Assembly (NCBI GenBank): GCA_945957185.1
Contig: CAMFKA010000002.1
Coordinates: forward strand, 1 to 26,909
DNA: 26,909 nt
Reading direction: 5' to 3'
Source of the DNA: an uncultured Chlamydiaceae bacterium
GTDB lineage: Bacteria > Chlamydiota > Chlamydiia > Chlamydiales > Parachlamydiaceae
The notes beneath the pieces were generated by a model that worked only from the letters and a program-made list of their open reading frames with translations, was not told the DNA's origin and did not search any database. Shown one piece after another: positions 1 to 8,629 of this stretch (its first letter is position 1; each line of letters opens with the position of its first letter). The position numbers and the translations under genes were made by a program.

Positions 1-13
1 GGGTTGTGGGGGT

Positions 14-853
14 TCACTCTTCGAACTCATCGGGGTCTGGTTCAAAGTCTTCGAGGGTCTTGGAGTTGCGTCCCGAGATGACTCTGACAATCGATAAAAT
101 CCACGAAACAATCAGATACAGCCACGAGAAAATAAAAAAGACCAACGGGAAGAAATTCAGAACTCCATACAAGAAGAAAACAGCTCCAAGGACAGTGATA
201 AAAACAACTTGGAATGAGGATACCCTAACGTGCAATTTCTTTAGGCTTGGGAATTTCCATCTGCTCACCATAAAATACCCCAACACCACAAAGATGGACC
301 CCAACGTCCACGCGCGGGTATACTCTGAAATGGGGATCCACTCCATGAAGTGATCGCTAAAAAATAGCACTACAGCAGAAACTGCCGCAGCAGCTGCTGC
401 GGGAATGGGGAGGCCGGTAAAGTTTTTATAGTTCAGTTCCTTTTGTCCCGGATCATCTTTAGCAATAGAAGTTTGCACACCGAATCTGACTAGGCGCAAC
501 ACTCCACAAACAGAATAGATCATCGCTGCTGCCGTTGTCATGAACCACAGTTCTGCCCCTTGAACTATCGAAAGGCTTTTGAGAAAAATAACTGAAGGGG
601 CAACGCCAAAAGTGATAGCATCGGCGAGGGAATCAAACAATCCGCCAAACTCGCTTTCCGCTTTCATCGCTCTTGCGACTGCGCCATCGAGCAGGTCCGC
701 CAGCGCCGCCAGCAGCATAATGCCGGCGATAACAATAAGTGTCTGCTCTGTGGCTCCCCCAAGAGGAAGGAGGGTCATGCGGAAAATCACAAACAATCCG
801 CACGAGAGACCGAAGGCAGTGATGACATTTGGTAAAAGGTGTATTTTTTTCAT
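14..853 (-). CDS. pssA: CDP-diacylglycerol--serine O-phosphatidyltransferase
   Basis: This membrane enzyme joins CDP-diacylglycerol and serine to give phosphatidylserine, the precursor of phosphatidylethanolamine. The 279-residue product carries the complete CDP-alcohol phosphatidyltransferase signature DG-x2-AR-x8-G-x3-D-x3-D at D56, G57, A60, R61, G70, D74 and D78. Several hydrophobic segments surround it. The N-terminus (KKIHLLPN followed by a hydrophobic helix) is typical of the type I serine transferases rather than PgsA, which is why I choose PSS. The C-terminus is a short acidic tail. The ATG at 853 has only a weak GGA-type ribosome site. It is divergent from the M16 peptidase gene, with 66 bp between them; I found no convincing sigma-70-like promoter in that gap. 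Substrate assignment within the superfamily is the main uncertainty. Confidence 0.88.
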   Translation of the reverse strand: MKKIHLLPNVITAFGLSCGLFVIFRMTLLPLGGATEQTLIVIAGIMLLAALADLLDGAVARAMKAESEFGGLFDSLADAITFGVAPSVIFLKSLSIVQGAELWFMTTAAAMIYSVCGVLRLVRFGVQTSIAKDDPGQKELNYKNFTGLPIPAAAAAAVSAVVLFFSDHFMEWIPISEYTRAWTLGSIFVVLGYFMVSRWKFPSLKKLHVRVSSFQVVFITVLGAVFFLYGVLNFFPLVFFIFSWLYLIVSWILSIVRVISGRNSKTLEDFEPDPDEFEE

Positions 854-919
854 AGCTTCCGTTATAGTGGATTATGTCTTCAATCTGCACATTTTTTTGT
901 AATTTGACCAGGGTAAAAC

Positions 920-3895
920 ATGCATCTTCAAGAATTAAAATTACACAAAGTAGGACAGCGGCACAACGATTTTGAACTGACCAAGGCGATTGAAATCCCT
1001 GAATTGCAGTGTACACTAAGGGAATTTATTCATCTACCCTCAGGCGCCGAAGTGATCCATATCGGTAATGACGACTCTGAAAACGTTTTTACTTTATCGT
1101 TTCGTACGCTTCCCGACACTTCGAACGGAGTCGCTCACATCTTGGAACATACCGTCCTTTGCGGGTCGGAAAAATACCCCATCAAAGACCCTTTCTTTTC
1201 CATGACGCGTCGCAGTTTGAATACATTCATGAATGCGTTGACAGGCCCGGACTTCACCTGCTATCCCGCTGCATCACAGGTTCCGAAAGACTTCTATAAC
1301 ATCCTAGAAGTTTACCTCGATGCCGTCTTCCACCCCAAATTAGAATATCTCAGTTTTCTGCAAGAGGGGCATCGGCTTGAATTTTCCATTCCTAACGACT
1401 CCACGACGCCTTTAGAGAACAAAGGAATCGTTTACAACGAGATGTTGGGAGCATTAGCGACCGGAAGGGCGCGTCTGCATGAGGCGTTAATGGAAGCCCT
1501 TTTCCCTAACGTCAGCTATGGAATCAATTCCGGAGGAGACCCTAAAGAGATTGCCGGATTGACTTATGAGCAATTGCTAGATTTTCACAAAAAGTACTAC
1601 CACCCCAGCCGTTGTCTCTTCTACTTTTACGGAAATATTCCTGTAGAAGACCATTTTGATTTTCTAGAGAAACACGCCTTTACCGGCGTTGAAAAAGCGC
1701 TGCCACTTCCTCCCATCCCCTCGCAGCCACGTTTTGCTTGTGCCAAAAAAGTGGTAAAATCGTATCCAATAGGTCATGATGAAGACCCAAAAAATAAAAC
1801 ATTGATCGGTTTTGGTTGGCTGACTGCACACATCCTTGAGCAGGAAAAACTACTCGCTTTAGCAATTTTAGAGATCATTCTTCTCGATACGGACGCCTCC
1901 GTACTCAAAAAGGCGCTGCTACAATCGGGAAAATGTAAGCAAGTCTCCGCATACTATGACACTGAAATCCAAGAAGCTCCCCTACAGATCACTTTAGGAG
2001 GGTGCGAAGCTGACAACGCCGATGAATTGGAACAGCTATTGTTTACCACGTTACGACAAGTGGCAAAAGAGGGAATCCCCTCAGAAAAAATTGAAGATGC
2101 GATCCATCAGCTTGAGTTCCACTACAGCGAAATCACGGGGGAGCATGAGCCTTTCGGGCTGTCGTTATTTATGCGTGCAGGGCTGTTAAAACATCATGGC
2201 GCTGAGCCTGAAAATGGATTAAGCCTTCACTATCTGTTCAACAAGATACGTCAACGCAACTTGCAAGATCCGAACTACTTTATCAACCTGCTCGAAACTT
2301 ACATCATTAACAATCCTCATTTTGTGCGAATTGTAATGGTTCCCGACGCGCAATTAGCAGCTACGGAAATACTAGCAGAAAAAGCTGAACTGCAAGAAGT
2401 TAGAGAAAAATTAACCACAGATCAAGAGAACCAGCTGCTAAAACAAGCAGCAGAATTGGCGGAGGCTCAAAACGCTCAGCAAAATGCGGATATTAGCGTG
2501 CTCCCCAAATTTGAAATTTCCGACGTCCCCAAAGAAGTCCGCGTCTTTGAGTTGAAGCAGGAGAAAGTGGGTCCATTAGAAGTGTTTTCCCACGAAACCT
2601 TCACCAACGATATTGTCTACATGAACCTCATCTATGACCTTGCGCAAGTCCCTCACGAAGACCTCCCCTATGTGCGCCTTATGACGATGTTGGCAACGCA
2701 AGTGGGATGTGGCGAGCGCTCCTACGTGGAAAATTTGGACTTTATCCAAGCGAATACCGGCGGTATCCAGATGGCTCTTAATTTCAATATTCAAGCCGAT
2801 GATTGCTCCGCATTCTCCCCTACTCTCACCATCAGAGGGAAAGCGCTTCACCGTAAATCGGAACAGTTGTGTCAATTGATCCACGACCTTGCGACATCTA
2901 TCGATTTCAGTAACGTTTCTCGTCTGCGTGAATTGATTCATAAACACTACAATTCTCTGCAGGAAGGGCTCACCTCCAACGCCATTAGGTACGCCATCAA
3001 CCTCAGTGCTAGCGGTTTAGACCCATCTTCTTACATCGCAAACAAGTGGCATGGACTCGAATATTTCGTGACCATTCGCAATTTATCAATCCATTTTGAT
3101 GACGAAGTGGAACGATTGATTGCCAAACTCAACGAACTGAAAGGGAAATTGCTTGGATTAGCGAACCCCCATTTAGTCATCACTTGCGATCCGGAAACGT
3201 ACGATGAATTAAAACAGAAATCGTTTTATAGCCTGAACCAGCTTCCACGGAAACCGTACACGCCCTACAAACCCGACTTCACTACAGAACCGGTTTCGAG
3301 TCAGGCAAGACTTATTGCCTCCCCCGTCGCTTTCATTGGGAAAGTTCTCAAAACAATCCCTTACGAACACCCCGACTCCCCTGCGTTGAGTTTAGCTGCT
3401 TACATCTGTGACAATGTGATTTTGCACCAAAAAGTACGGGAGCAAGGGGGAGCTTACGGCGGCGGTGCAACAAGCAATACTCTGACAGGGAATTTTTATT
3501 TCTACTCTTATCGTGACCCCAATATCATGAGCACATTAGAAGCATTTCATGAAGCGATTGACATGCTCATCAACGGGGATTTTGACGAAGAAGATCTCGA
3601 AGAAGCGAAATTGGAAATGATTCAAAAATCGGACTCTCCTGTAGCGCCGGGATCTAGAGGAATCGAAGCGTATAGCTTGATGAGAGAAAAGAAAACAACC
3701 GCGCTAAGACAACTGCAAAGAACTGCGATGTTAAATACTACAAAGCAGCAAGTCATCGACGCGGCAAAGCTCCACCTTGCGACGATGATGCGTCACGCCG
3801 CAACAGTAGTCTTTGCTTCGAAGCATCTCGTTGATAAAGAAAATGGTTTGATGATACAAAAAGGACTATCGCCGCTTCCTTCGTACAACCCTTAA
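920..3895 (+). CDS. M16 family zinc metallopeptidase, presequence-protease (PreP/M16C) type
   Basis: A 991-residue protein with the inverted zinc motif HILEH at residues 73-77 (H73 and H77 bind zinc, E76 is catalytic) and a downstream glutamate ligand near E174 in YNEM. Near the C-terminus, the M16 substrate-binding pair is seen as R840 and Y846 in REQGGAYGG, which is characteristic of PreP-like M16C enzymes. The length, close to 1,000 residues in one chain with two halves, fits M16C and not the shorter two-subunit M16B type. Such enzymes degrade peptides inside a closed chamber. No signal peptide is apparent, so a cytoplasmic role is likely. Chlamydiae encode an insulinase-family protease of this size. 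The ATG at 920 follows AGGGT at 910-914. Its stop is only 18 nt from the aroB start, so co-transcription is likely although the functions are unrelated. Confidence 0.9.
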   Translation: MHLQELKLHKVGQRHNDFELTKAIEIPELQCTLREFIHLPSGAEVIHIGNDDSENVFTLSFRTLPDTSNGVAHILEHTVLCGSEKYPIKDPFFSMTRRSLNTFMNALTGPDFTCYPAASQVPKDFYNILEVYLDAVFHPKLEYLSFLQEGHRLEFSIPNDSTTPLENKGIVYNEMLGALATGRARLHEALMEALFPNVSYGINSGGDPKEIAGLTYEQLLDFHKKYYHPSRCLFYFYGNIPVEDHFDFLEKHAFTGVEKALPLPPIPSQPRFACAKKVVKSYPIGHDEDPKNKTLIGFGWLTAHILEQEKLLALAILEIILLDTDASVLKKALLQSGKCKQVSAYYDTEIQEAPLQITLGGCEADNADELEQLLFTTLRQVAKEGIPSEKIEDAIHQLEFHYSEITGEHEPFGLSLFMRAGLLKHHGAEPENGLSLHYLFNKIRQRNLQDPNYFINLLETYIINNPHFVRIVMVPDAQLAATEILAEKAELQEVREKLTTDQENQLLKQAAELAEAQNAQQNADISVLPKFEISDVPKEVRVFELKQEKVGPLEVFSHETFTNDIVYMNLIYDLAQVPHEDLPYVRLMTMLATQVGCGERSYVENLDFIQANTGGIQMALNFNIQADDCSAFSPTLTIRGKALHRKSEQLCQLIHDLATSIDFSNVSRLRELIHKHYNSLQEGLTSNAIRYAINLSASGLDPSSYIANKWHGLEYFVTIRNLSIHFDDEVERLIAKLNELKGKLLGLANPHLVITCDPETYDELKQKSFYSLNQLPRKPYTPYKPDFTTEPVSSQARLIASPVAFIGKVLKTIPYEHPDSPALSLAAYICDNVILHQKVREQGGAYGGGATSNTLTGNFYFYSYRDPNIMSTLEAFHEAIDMLINGDFDEEDLEEAKLEMIQKSDSPVAPGSRGIEAYSLMREKKTTALRQLQRTAMLNTTKQQVIDAAKLHLATMMRHAATVVFASKHLVDKENGLMIQKGLSPLPSYNP

Positions 3896-3913
3896 TTGCA
3901 GAGGAATAAATCG

Positions 3914-5035
3914 ATGCCTTCGCTTATTTACACGACGCAGGAGCTTCCTAAGTCGTGTGCCATCACCATCGAAACAGGACTGTTGAGTGACGGTGCATGG
4001 ATTTCTGCAATCGCGCCGCTTGCGCATCGAGCTGTCATCATCGCCACTGAAAGCGTAGCGACTTCCTGGGGAGAGATCGTACGCAACCAATTAGAAAATA
4101 AAAAAATACAAGCATCCCTCTTCACAATTCCTCCGGGAGAGAAACACAAATCTCGTAAAACCAAGGAACAAATCGAAAATCAGATGTTTGACAGCAAGTG
4201 CGGCAGGGACACTTTGTTGATAGCTCTTGGTGGAGGCGTTACTACCGATCTCGGCGGATACATCGCTGCCACCTACAGCCGGGGAATCCCACTAGTACTC
4301 ATTCCTACATCGCTTCTCGCCATGGTGGACGCCAGCATTGGTGGGAAAAATGGCATCGATGTGCCGCAAGGGAAAAATCTGCTCGGTACCTTTTATCAAC
4401 CAAAAGCCATCTATATCGATCCTGACGTCCTTAAAACCCTACCCGACAGAGAGCTCCGCAACGGATTAGTAGAAATGATAAAGCATGGACTCATCGCCGA
4501 CGCTTCTTACTTTGAGTATCTTCGCTCGCATGCAAAGCAGATATTAGCACGCGACAGCACGACATTGGAAGCAGCCATCCATGGAAGTTGTGTTATCAAA
4601 AAAACGATAGTGGAAGAAGACCCTCAAGAGCGCGGCAAAAGAAGATTATTGAATTGCGGCCATACCATTGCTCACGCTTTGGAACATTTGCTTAAATATC
4701 AGATCCCACACGGAGAAGCTGTCGCTATCGGCATTATTATAGAAGGGTATCTCTCGCATTTGATGGGACACCTCTCTAAAGCCGATTTAAGTGCCATTTT
4801 TGACATTTTCAACGTCTACGGCATTCCATTGCATAAGTTGCGTAACATCAATCACCTATCACTTGTCGAAGCGATGCTATTAGATAAAAAGAGCTCTCGA
4901 GGGATCCCCAGATACGTGTTATTAGAAGGGATAGGGAAGCCGTTATCTTTCGACGGGCACTACTGTACACCCGTGGACCAGTCTCATCTATTAGAAGCAA
5001 TTACATGGTATGCCGATGTTGTGCGTCACAATTAA
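3914..5035 (+). CDS. aroB: 3-dehydroquinate synthase
   Basis: AroB makes 3-dehydroquinate from DAHP, the second step of the shikimate pathway, using NAD and a divalent metal. The glycine-rich NAD-binding stretch LGGGVTTDLGG lies near residue 100, followed by the conserved PTSLLAMVDASIGGK block. The likely metal ligands are E187 (LVEMIKHG), H250 (NCGHTIAH) and H266 (HGEAVAIG). I start at ATG 3914 (373 residues), because AGAGGAA at 3900-3906 sits 7 nt upstream. An in-frame TTG at 3896 would add six residues but has no ribosome site. The gene overlaps the next one by 26 nt, so translation is probably coupled. aroA, aroC and aroK are not in this window. Confidence 0.95.
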   Translation: MPSLIYTTQELPKSCAITIETGLLSDGAWISAIAPLAHRAVIIATESVATSWGEIVRNQLENKKIQASLFTIPPGEKHKSRKTKEQIENQMFDSKCGRDTLLIALGGGVTTDLGGYIAATYSRGIPLVLIPTSLLAMVDASIGGKNGIDVPQGKNLLGTFYQPKAIYIDPDVLKTLPDRELRNGLVEMIKHGLIADASYFEYLRSHAKQILARDSTTLEAAIHGSCVIKKTIVEEDPQERGKRRLLNCGHTIAHALEHLLKYQIPHGEAVAIGIIIEGYLSHLMGHLSKADLSAIFDIFNVYGIPLHKLRNINHLSLVEAMLLDKKSSRGIPRYVLLEGIGKPLSFDGHYCTPVDQSHLLEAITWYADVVRHN

Positions 5036-6500
5036 AGGACCCACTTTTGATGAAGCTGCTCAGCAAATTCTATCCGTTCCGCTCGCTGTCAATCTTTTGG
5101 AATTCCGCTTAGATTGTTTTGAAGGCATTACACCGGCATTGCTGCAAAATTTAAGGGAAATAAGAGCTCTCCCCGTCATTTTTACGTTACGGGACCCTCG
5201 GCAAGGCTCTACTTACTCTAAAACTGAAGAGACTCGCTTAAAAGCTATTGAAGAGTATGCGAAATTAAATCCTGAATATTTCGATTTAGAGTATACCTGC
5301 CCACAAGAGTTCGTCGTCAATTTTATCACTCAACATCCCCACATCAAAATCATCTATTCGTATCACAATTTTGAAGAAACTCCCCGCGATTTAGAATCCA
5401 TTTACGATCGCCTTAAAACCACACCGGCACATATCTATAAAATTGCTGCTTACTGTCACAATTCCATTGATGCATTACGACTGATGTTATTTTGCAAAAA
5501 TAAAGCGGGAGCAGTTTGTGCGACAGGAATGGGAGAGGCCGGTGAGCTAACAAGAATATTAGGGGCTGTTTATCACTCCCCGATCACCTACTCGAGTGTG
5601 AGCGACGCCCTCAAAGCCGTCCATGGGCAGCTTTCGGCATCAACACTCCTAAACACTTATCAATTTTCCACTCTGAATCCAACGACATCAGTGTATGGAT
5701 TGTTTGGAGACCCCGTCACAAAAAGCATCGGAAATATCACTCACAACGCCTATTTTAGAAAAATGGAGATCCCCGCCGTCTACGTCAAAATAAAGGTCTC
5801 TCCTAAGGAACTGCAGGAAACTCTGCAGCTGACAAAAGAACTCGGGTTCAAAGGGTTGAGCGTTACAATGCCTTTGAAAGAGGATTTACTTCCTTTAGTT
5901 GACGTTGTAGATCCTTACGCCGCTACGATAGGTGCAGCCAATACGCTCGTGTTTGAGAGTGATGGAATCCACGCTTACAACACCGACGGAGTCGGGGCTT
6001 TGAATGCAATCGAGAAAACAGGGTCCGTCAAAGGAAAGCGAATTGTCATTTTGGGTGCCGGAGGTGCTGCAAAAGCGATCATTGTCGAAGCGTTGAACCG
6101 TGGAGCAAATGTTATAGTTTTAAACAGGACTTTAAAGCGTGCCGTCGAATTAGAGGAAAAGTATGAAGTGGCTGCTCATGCACTCACAGATGTTCCAAAG
6201 GTAATGAAAAATGGTTACGACATTTTGATCAACTGCACCCCTGACGAACTTCCTGTTTCGGGAGATCTGCTGCAACCGGGGACAATTGTCATGGACATCA
6301 AAACGCGCCCCCCTGTGACAAAGCTATTGGAAGAGGCGTTACGCAAAGGTTGCACGATTGTTTACGGCTATCAGATGTACATCGAGCAGGCTTTAGAGCA
6401 GTATGCTTTATGGTTTCCCGACACCTTTAATAGAATACACGCTAAAGAGCTACTGGAGCATGAGACAAAACTCATTTTAGAAAAAGAAGATAGGCAGTAA
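5010..6500 (+). CDS. aroDE: Bifunctional 3-dehydroquinate dehydratase / shikimate dehydrogenase
   Basis: A fused enzyme of 496 residues for two consecutive shikimate steps. Residues 1 to about 215 are a type I dehydroquinase: EFRLDCFEG near 31, the catalytic histidine H119 (SYHN) and the Schiff-base lysine K144 (IYKIAAYCH). From about residue 226 comes AroE: YGLFGDPV, SVTMPLK with catalytic K290, YNTDG with D326, and the NADP-binding GAGGAA at 349-354. A C-terminal YGYQMYIEQA holds the usual glutamine (Q460). Oddity: the usual shikimate-binding Ser-x-Ser is S239-I240-G241 here, so the second serine is glycine. The same fusion is known in chlamydiae and plants. The start is ATG 5010 or ATG 5016, both inside aroB with weak ribosome sites, consistent with translational coupling. 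Confidence 0.94.
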   Translation: MPMLCVTIKGPTFDEAAQQILSVPLAVNLLEFRLDCFEGITPALLQNLREIRALPVIFTLRDPRQGSTYSKTEETRLKAIEEYAKLNPEYFDLEYTCPQEFVVNFITQHPHIKIIYSYHNFEETPRDLESIYDRLKTTPAHIYKIAAYCHNSIDALRLMLFCKNKAGAVCATGMGEAGELTRILGAVYHSPITYSSVSDALKAVHGQLSASTLLNTYQFSTLNPTTSVYGLFGDPVTKSIGNITHNAYFRKMEIPAVYVKIKVSPKELQETLQLTKELGFKGLSVTMPLKEDLLPLVDVVDPYAATIGAANTLVFESDGIHAYNTDGVGALNAIEKTGSVKGKRIVILGAGGAAKAIIVEALNRGANVIVLNRTLKRAVELEEKYEVAAHALTDVPKVMKNGYDILINCTPDELPVSGDLLQPGTIVMDIKTRPPVTKLLEEALRKGCTIVYGYQMYIEQALEQYALWFPDTFNRIHAKELLEHETKLILEKEDRQ

Positions 6501-6504
6501 AAGC

Positions 6505-7914
6505 ATGTTTCAAGTCGAATCATATACAATCATCGCCGAATGGTTTCCAAGACTGCTGGGGTTGATCTATTTGTTCGCTTTCGGAGCACTCGCTTTACAA
6601 ATTGAAGGATTGATTGGCGAAAGAGGCATCCTCCCTTTGGGAGCCTTCCTTAACCATCTGAAAAGTCACTACAACAGTAAAGCGTATTGGCTTGCCCCTA
6701 TGGTATTTTGGTGGAACTCTAGCAATTTAGCTCTTCGGGCCGTTACTATGTTGGGAGTAGCATGCTCGCTATTGCTGCTGTTGGGGATCATTCCCCCTTT
6801 GATGCTGCTAATTCTATACATTCTTTACTTGTCGATTACATCAGCAGGACAAGAGTTCCTTAGGTTTGGCTGGGAAGGGTTTCTTTTAGAAATCACCGTT
6901 AACGCTTTTCTCTTAAGTTTAACAGTAGTTCCTAATGTCATGGTGTGGGTAAGCATCAACTTCCTGCTATTTCGCTTTCACATCCAAGCCGGCGCTGTAA
7001 AGCTACAAAGCCGAGACAAAACTTGGAGAGACAACTCCGCCATCTGGTACCACTACCTGACACAACCCCTTCCTAACGCTACAGCTTGGTACATGCAGAA
7101 GCTTCCGCAATGGTTTCACAAAGCTTCTTGTATCATCATGTTTGTTTGTGAATTAGGAATCCCGTTTGGAATCTTCTTTGGCGAGACCGTTCGTTTATTC
7201 ACTTTTGTAGGGTTAATCGGACTGCAATTCTTCATTTGGGCGACGGGGAATCTGTCCTTTTTAAATCACCTTACCGCCATTTTCTGCACTCTACTACTTA
7301 ACAACTCCGTATTAGAAGCTATTGGGCTGACCCCTCCGATCTACTCGGCGACACCATTCTGGCTCGACACCACACTGACAATTGCCGCATCGCTGTTGTT
7401 GGCACTACAAATCGTTCGGTTCTACCACCACTTCTTTCCGAACACACTCTTTGCAAAAATCTTAAGTCCTTTCGATCCTTTTCATATAGTCAATCGTTAC
7501 GGATTGTTTGCGGTCATGACGACAAAGCGATTTGAAATCGTTATCGAAGGGAGCGATGACGGCAAGGAGTGGAAAGAGTATCTATTTTATTACAAGCCTT
7601 CGGAACTCGATCGAAGACCTCGACGCGTCTCTCCCTACCAACCACGACTCGATTGGCAAGCGTGGTTTTTGCCGTTCTCGAAATTCGGAGCAGAGAGATG
7701 GTTTCCCAGCTTTTTGGGGCATCTTTTGCAAGGCACTCCCGATGTTGTTCAATTGTTGCGAGTGAACCCTTTTCCCGATAAACCACCTAAATTTGTCCGT
7801 GCACAAGCTTACGACTATGTCTTCACAACTTACGAAGAGAAAGCGCAGACGGGTTGTTGGTGGAAAAGAACTTTTGCAGGGAGCTACAGCCCACCCATCT
7901 CTCTCAAACCTTAA
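6505..7914 (+). CDS. Lipase maturation factor (LMF1/LMF2)-like membrane protein
   Basis: A 469-residue protein with many hydrophobic segments over roughly residues 10-330, then a soluble C-terminal domain. That domain carries the hallmarks of the lipase maturation factor family: WKEYLFYYKP, RRPRRVSPYQPRLDWQAWF (about residues 350-390), and a C-terminal block with YDYVFTTYEEKAQTGCWWKR and a PPISL ending. In vertebrates LMF1 helps lipoprotein lipase fold in the ER. The role of bacterial homologues is not established, so I infer only a membrane protein, perhaps involved in folding or quality control. It starts 4 nt after the aroDE stop and so belongs to the same transcription unit. Its 3' end overlaps that of the convergent hydrolase gene by 11 nt. 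Confidence 0.85.
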   Translation: MFQVESYTIIAEWFPRLLGLIYLFAFGALALQIEGLIGERGILPLGAFLNHLKSHYNSKAYWLAPMVFWWNSSNLALRAVTMLGVACSLLLLLGIIPPLMLLILYILYLSITSAGQEFLRFGWEGFLLEITVNAFLLSLTVVPNVMVWVSINFLLFRFHIQAGAVKLQSRDKTWRDNSAIWYHYLTQPLPNATAWYMQKLPQWFHKASCIIMFVCELGIPFGIFFGETVRLFTFVGLIGLQFFIWATGNLSFLNHLTAIFCTLLLNNSVLEAIGLTPPIYSATPFWLDTTLTIAASLLLALQIVRFYHHFFPNTLFAKILSPFDPFHIVNRYGLFAVMTTKRFEIVIEGSDDGKEWKEYLFYYKPSELDRRPRRVSPYQPRLDWQAWFLPFSKFGAERWFPSFLGHLLQGTPDVVQLLRVNPFPDKPPKFVRAQAYDYVFTTYEEKAQTGCWWKRTFAGSYSPPISLKP

Positions 7915-8629
7915 GGCTATTTAGAAGCCAAAGAGCCCCTTCCATAAAGATGTGAGGAGGAGTGCCGTGCCCTTTGTGGCCAATGGAAGGGTACATCGAA
8001 AATTCCACTTGAGGGGAGCGCTCCCCTTTGGAAAATTTCTCTTTTGCCAACGCTTCGCAGAATTCGAAAGCGCCGGCGGTCCCCACTCGTATATCGTGAT
8101 TGCCGATAAAGAATTTTAGTTTAATTTTGCTGAGGGCAGGAACTAGGCGAATAAGGTCATAGCGAGAAGCATCGGAAGGAAAACCACCCAATTCCGTTAA
8201 TTTTGTAGCAGGGGCAAACCCTAATACAGCATTAATTTGTGGAAACCGCGCTGCTAAATGCGCAGAAATATAGCCTCCTCTCGACAATCCCGCAACAGCT
8301 AGAGCTCCGGGAACGATATGTTTTTCTAAAGAATCGAGCGCTTGAGCGAATCGAGAGAAGAACGGTTCAAAAAAATTCTCCGGTTGCTGCTGCAACCCTG
8401 CAGCCCACGCTTCCATCGCCACCAATTTATCCTCTCCCGGACCGTGAGAAGGGAGATCTAATGAAAACACTCTGACACGCGCGTCTTTCCACACATTGAC
8501 AGGTTGATTGAAAGGATCTAGGTGGAGCGAATCGTGAGCAGAAAGAGCGAAGTAAAAAATTGCAGGTAGCGGTCCCTCCTCTAAGCGAGGCCCCAAATAT
8601 TTTAAATCGGGGGGAAAGGGATCACTCAT
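7904..8629 (-). CDS. Alpha/beta hydrolase, substrate unknown
   Basis: A 241-residue serine hydrolase of the alpha/beta fold. The nucleophile elbow GLSRGG places S116 as the nucleophile, D179 in GNHDIRVGT is the likely acid, and H218 in SIGHKGHGTP (or H221) the base. SLDLPSHGPG near residue 57 is typical of the fold. No signal peptide is visible, so it is probably cytoplasmic. I choose ATG 8629, not the longer in-frame start at 8743: the longer form would lie wholly inside pcnB, and GGAGG sits just upstream of 8629. ATGAGTGA is shared with the pcnB stop, so the two genes are translationally coupled. Substrate could be an ester, thioester or lipid; I cannot tell. Confidence 0.82.
   Translation of the reverse strand: MSDPFPPDLKYLGPRLEEGPLPAIFYFALSAHDSLHLDPFNQPVNVWKDARVRVFSLDLPSHGPGEDKLVAMEAWAAGLQQQPENFFEPFFSRFAQALDSLEKHIVPGALAVAGLSRGGYISAHLAARFPQINAVLGFAPATKLTELGGFPSDASRYDLIRLVPALSKIKLKFFIGNHDIRVGTAGAFEFCEALAKEKFSKGERSPQVEFSMYPSIGHKGHGTPPHIFMEGALWLLNSLKV

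Noticed and set aside
6..353. Plus-strand open frame at the left edge
   Set aside because: It is antisense to pssA, whose signature motif and hydrophobic profile are clear.
854..919. Divergent promoter pair between pssA and the M16 peptidase gene
   Set aside because: TATAGT (863-868) and a minus-strand TATAAC occur, but neither has an acceptable -35 box at 16-18 bp.
2576..2947. Minus-strand open frame inside the M16 peptidase gene
   Set aside because: It is antisense to conserved coding sequence and has no recognisable domain, ribosome site or promoter.
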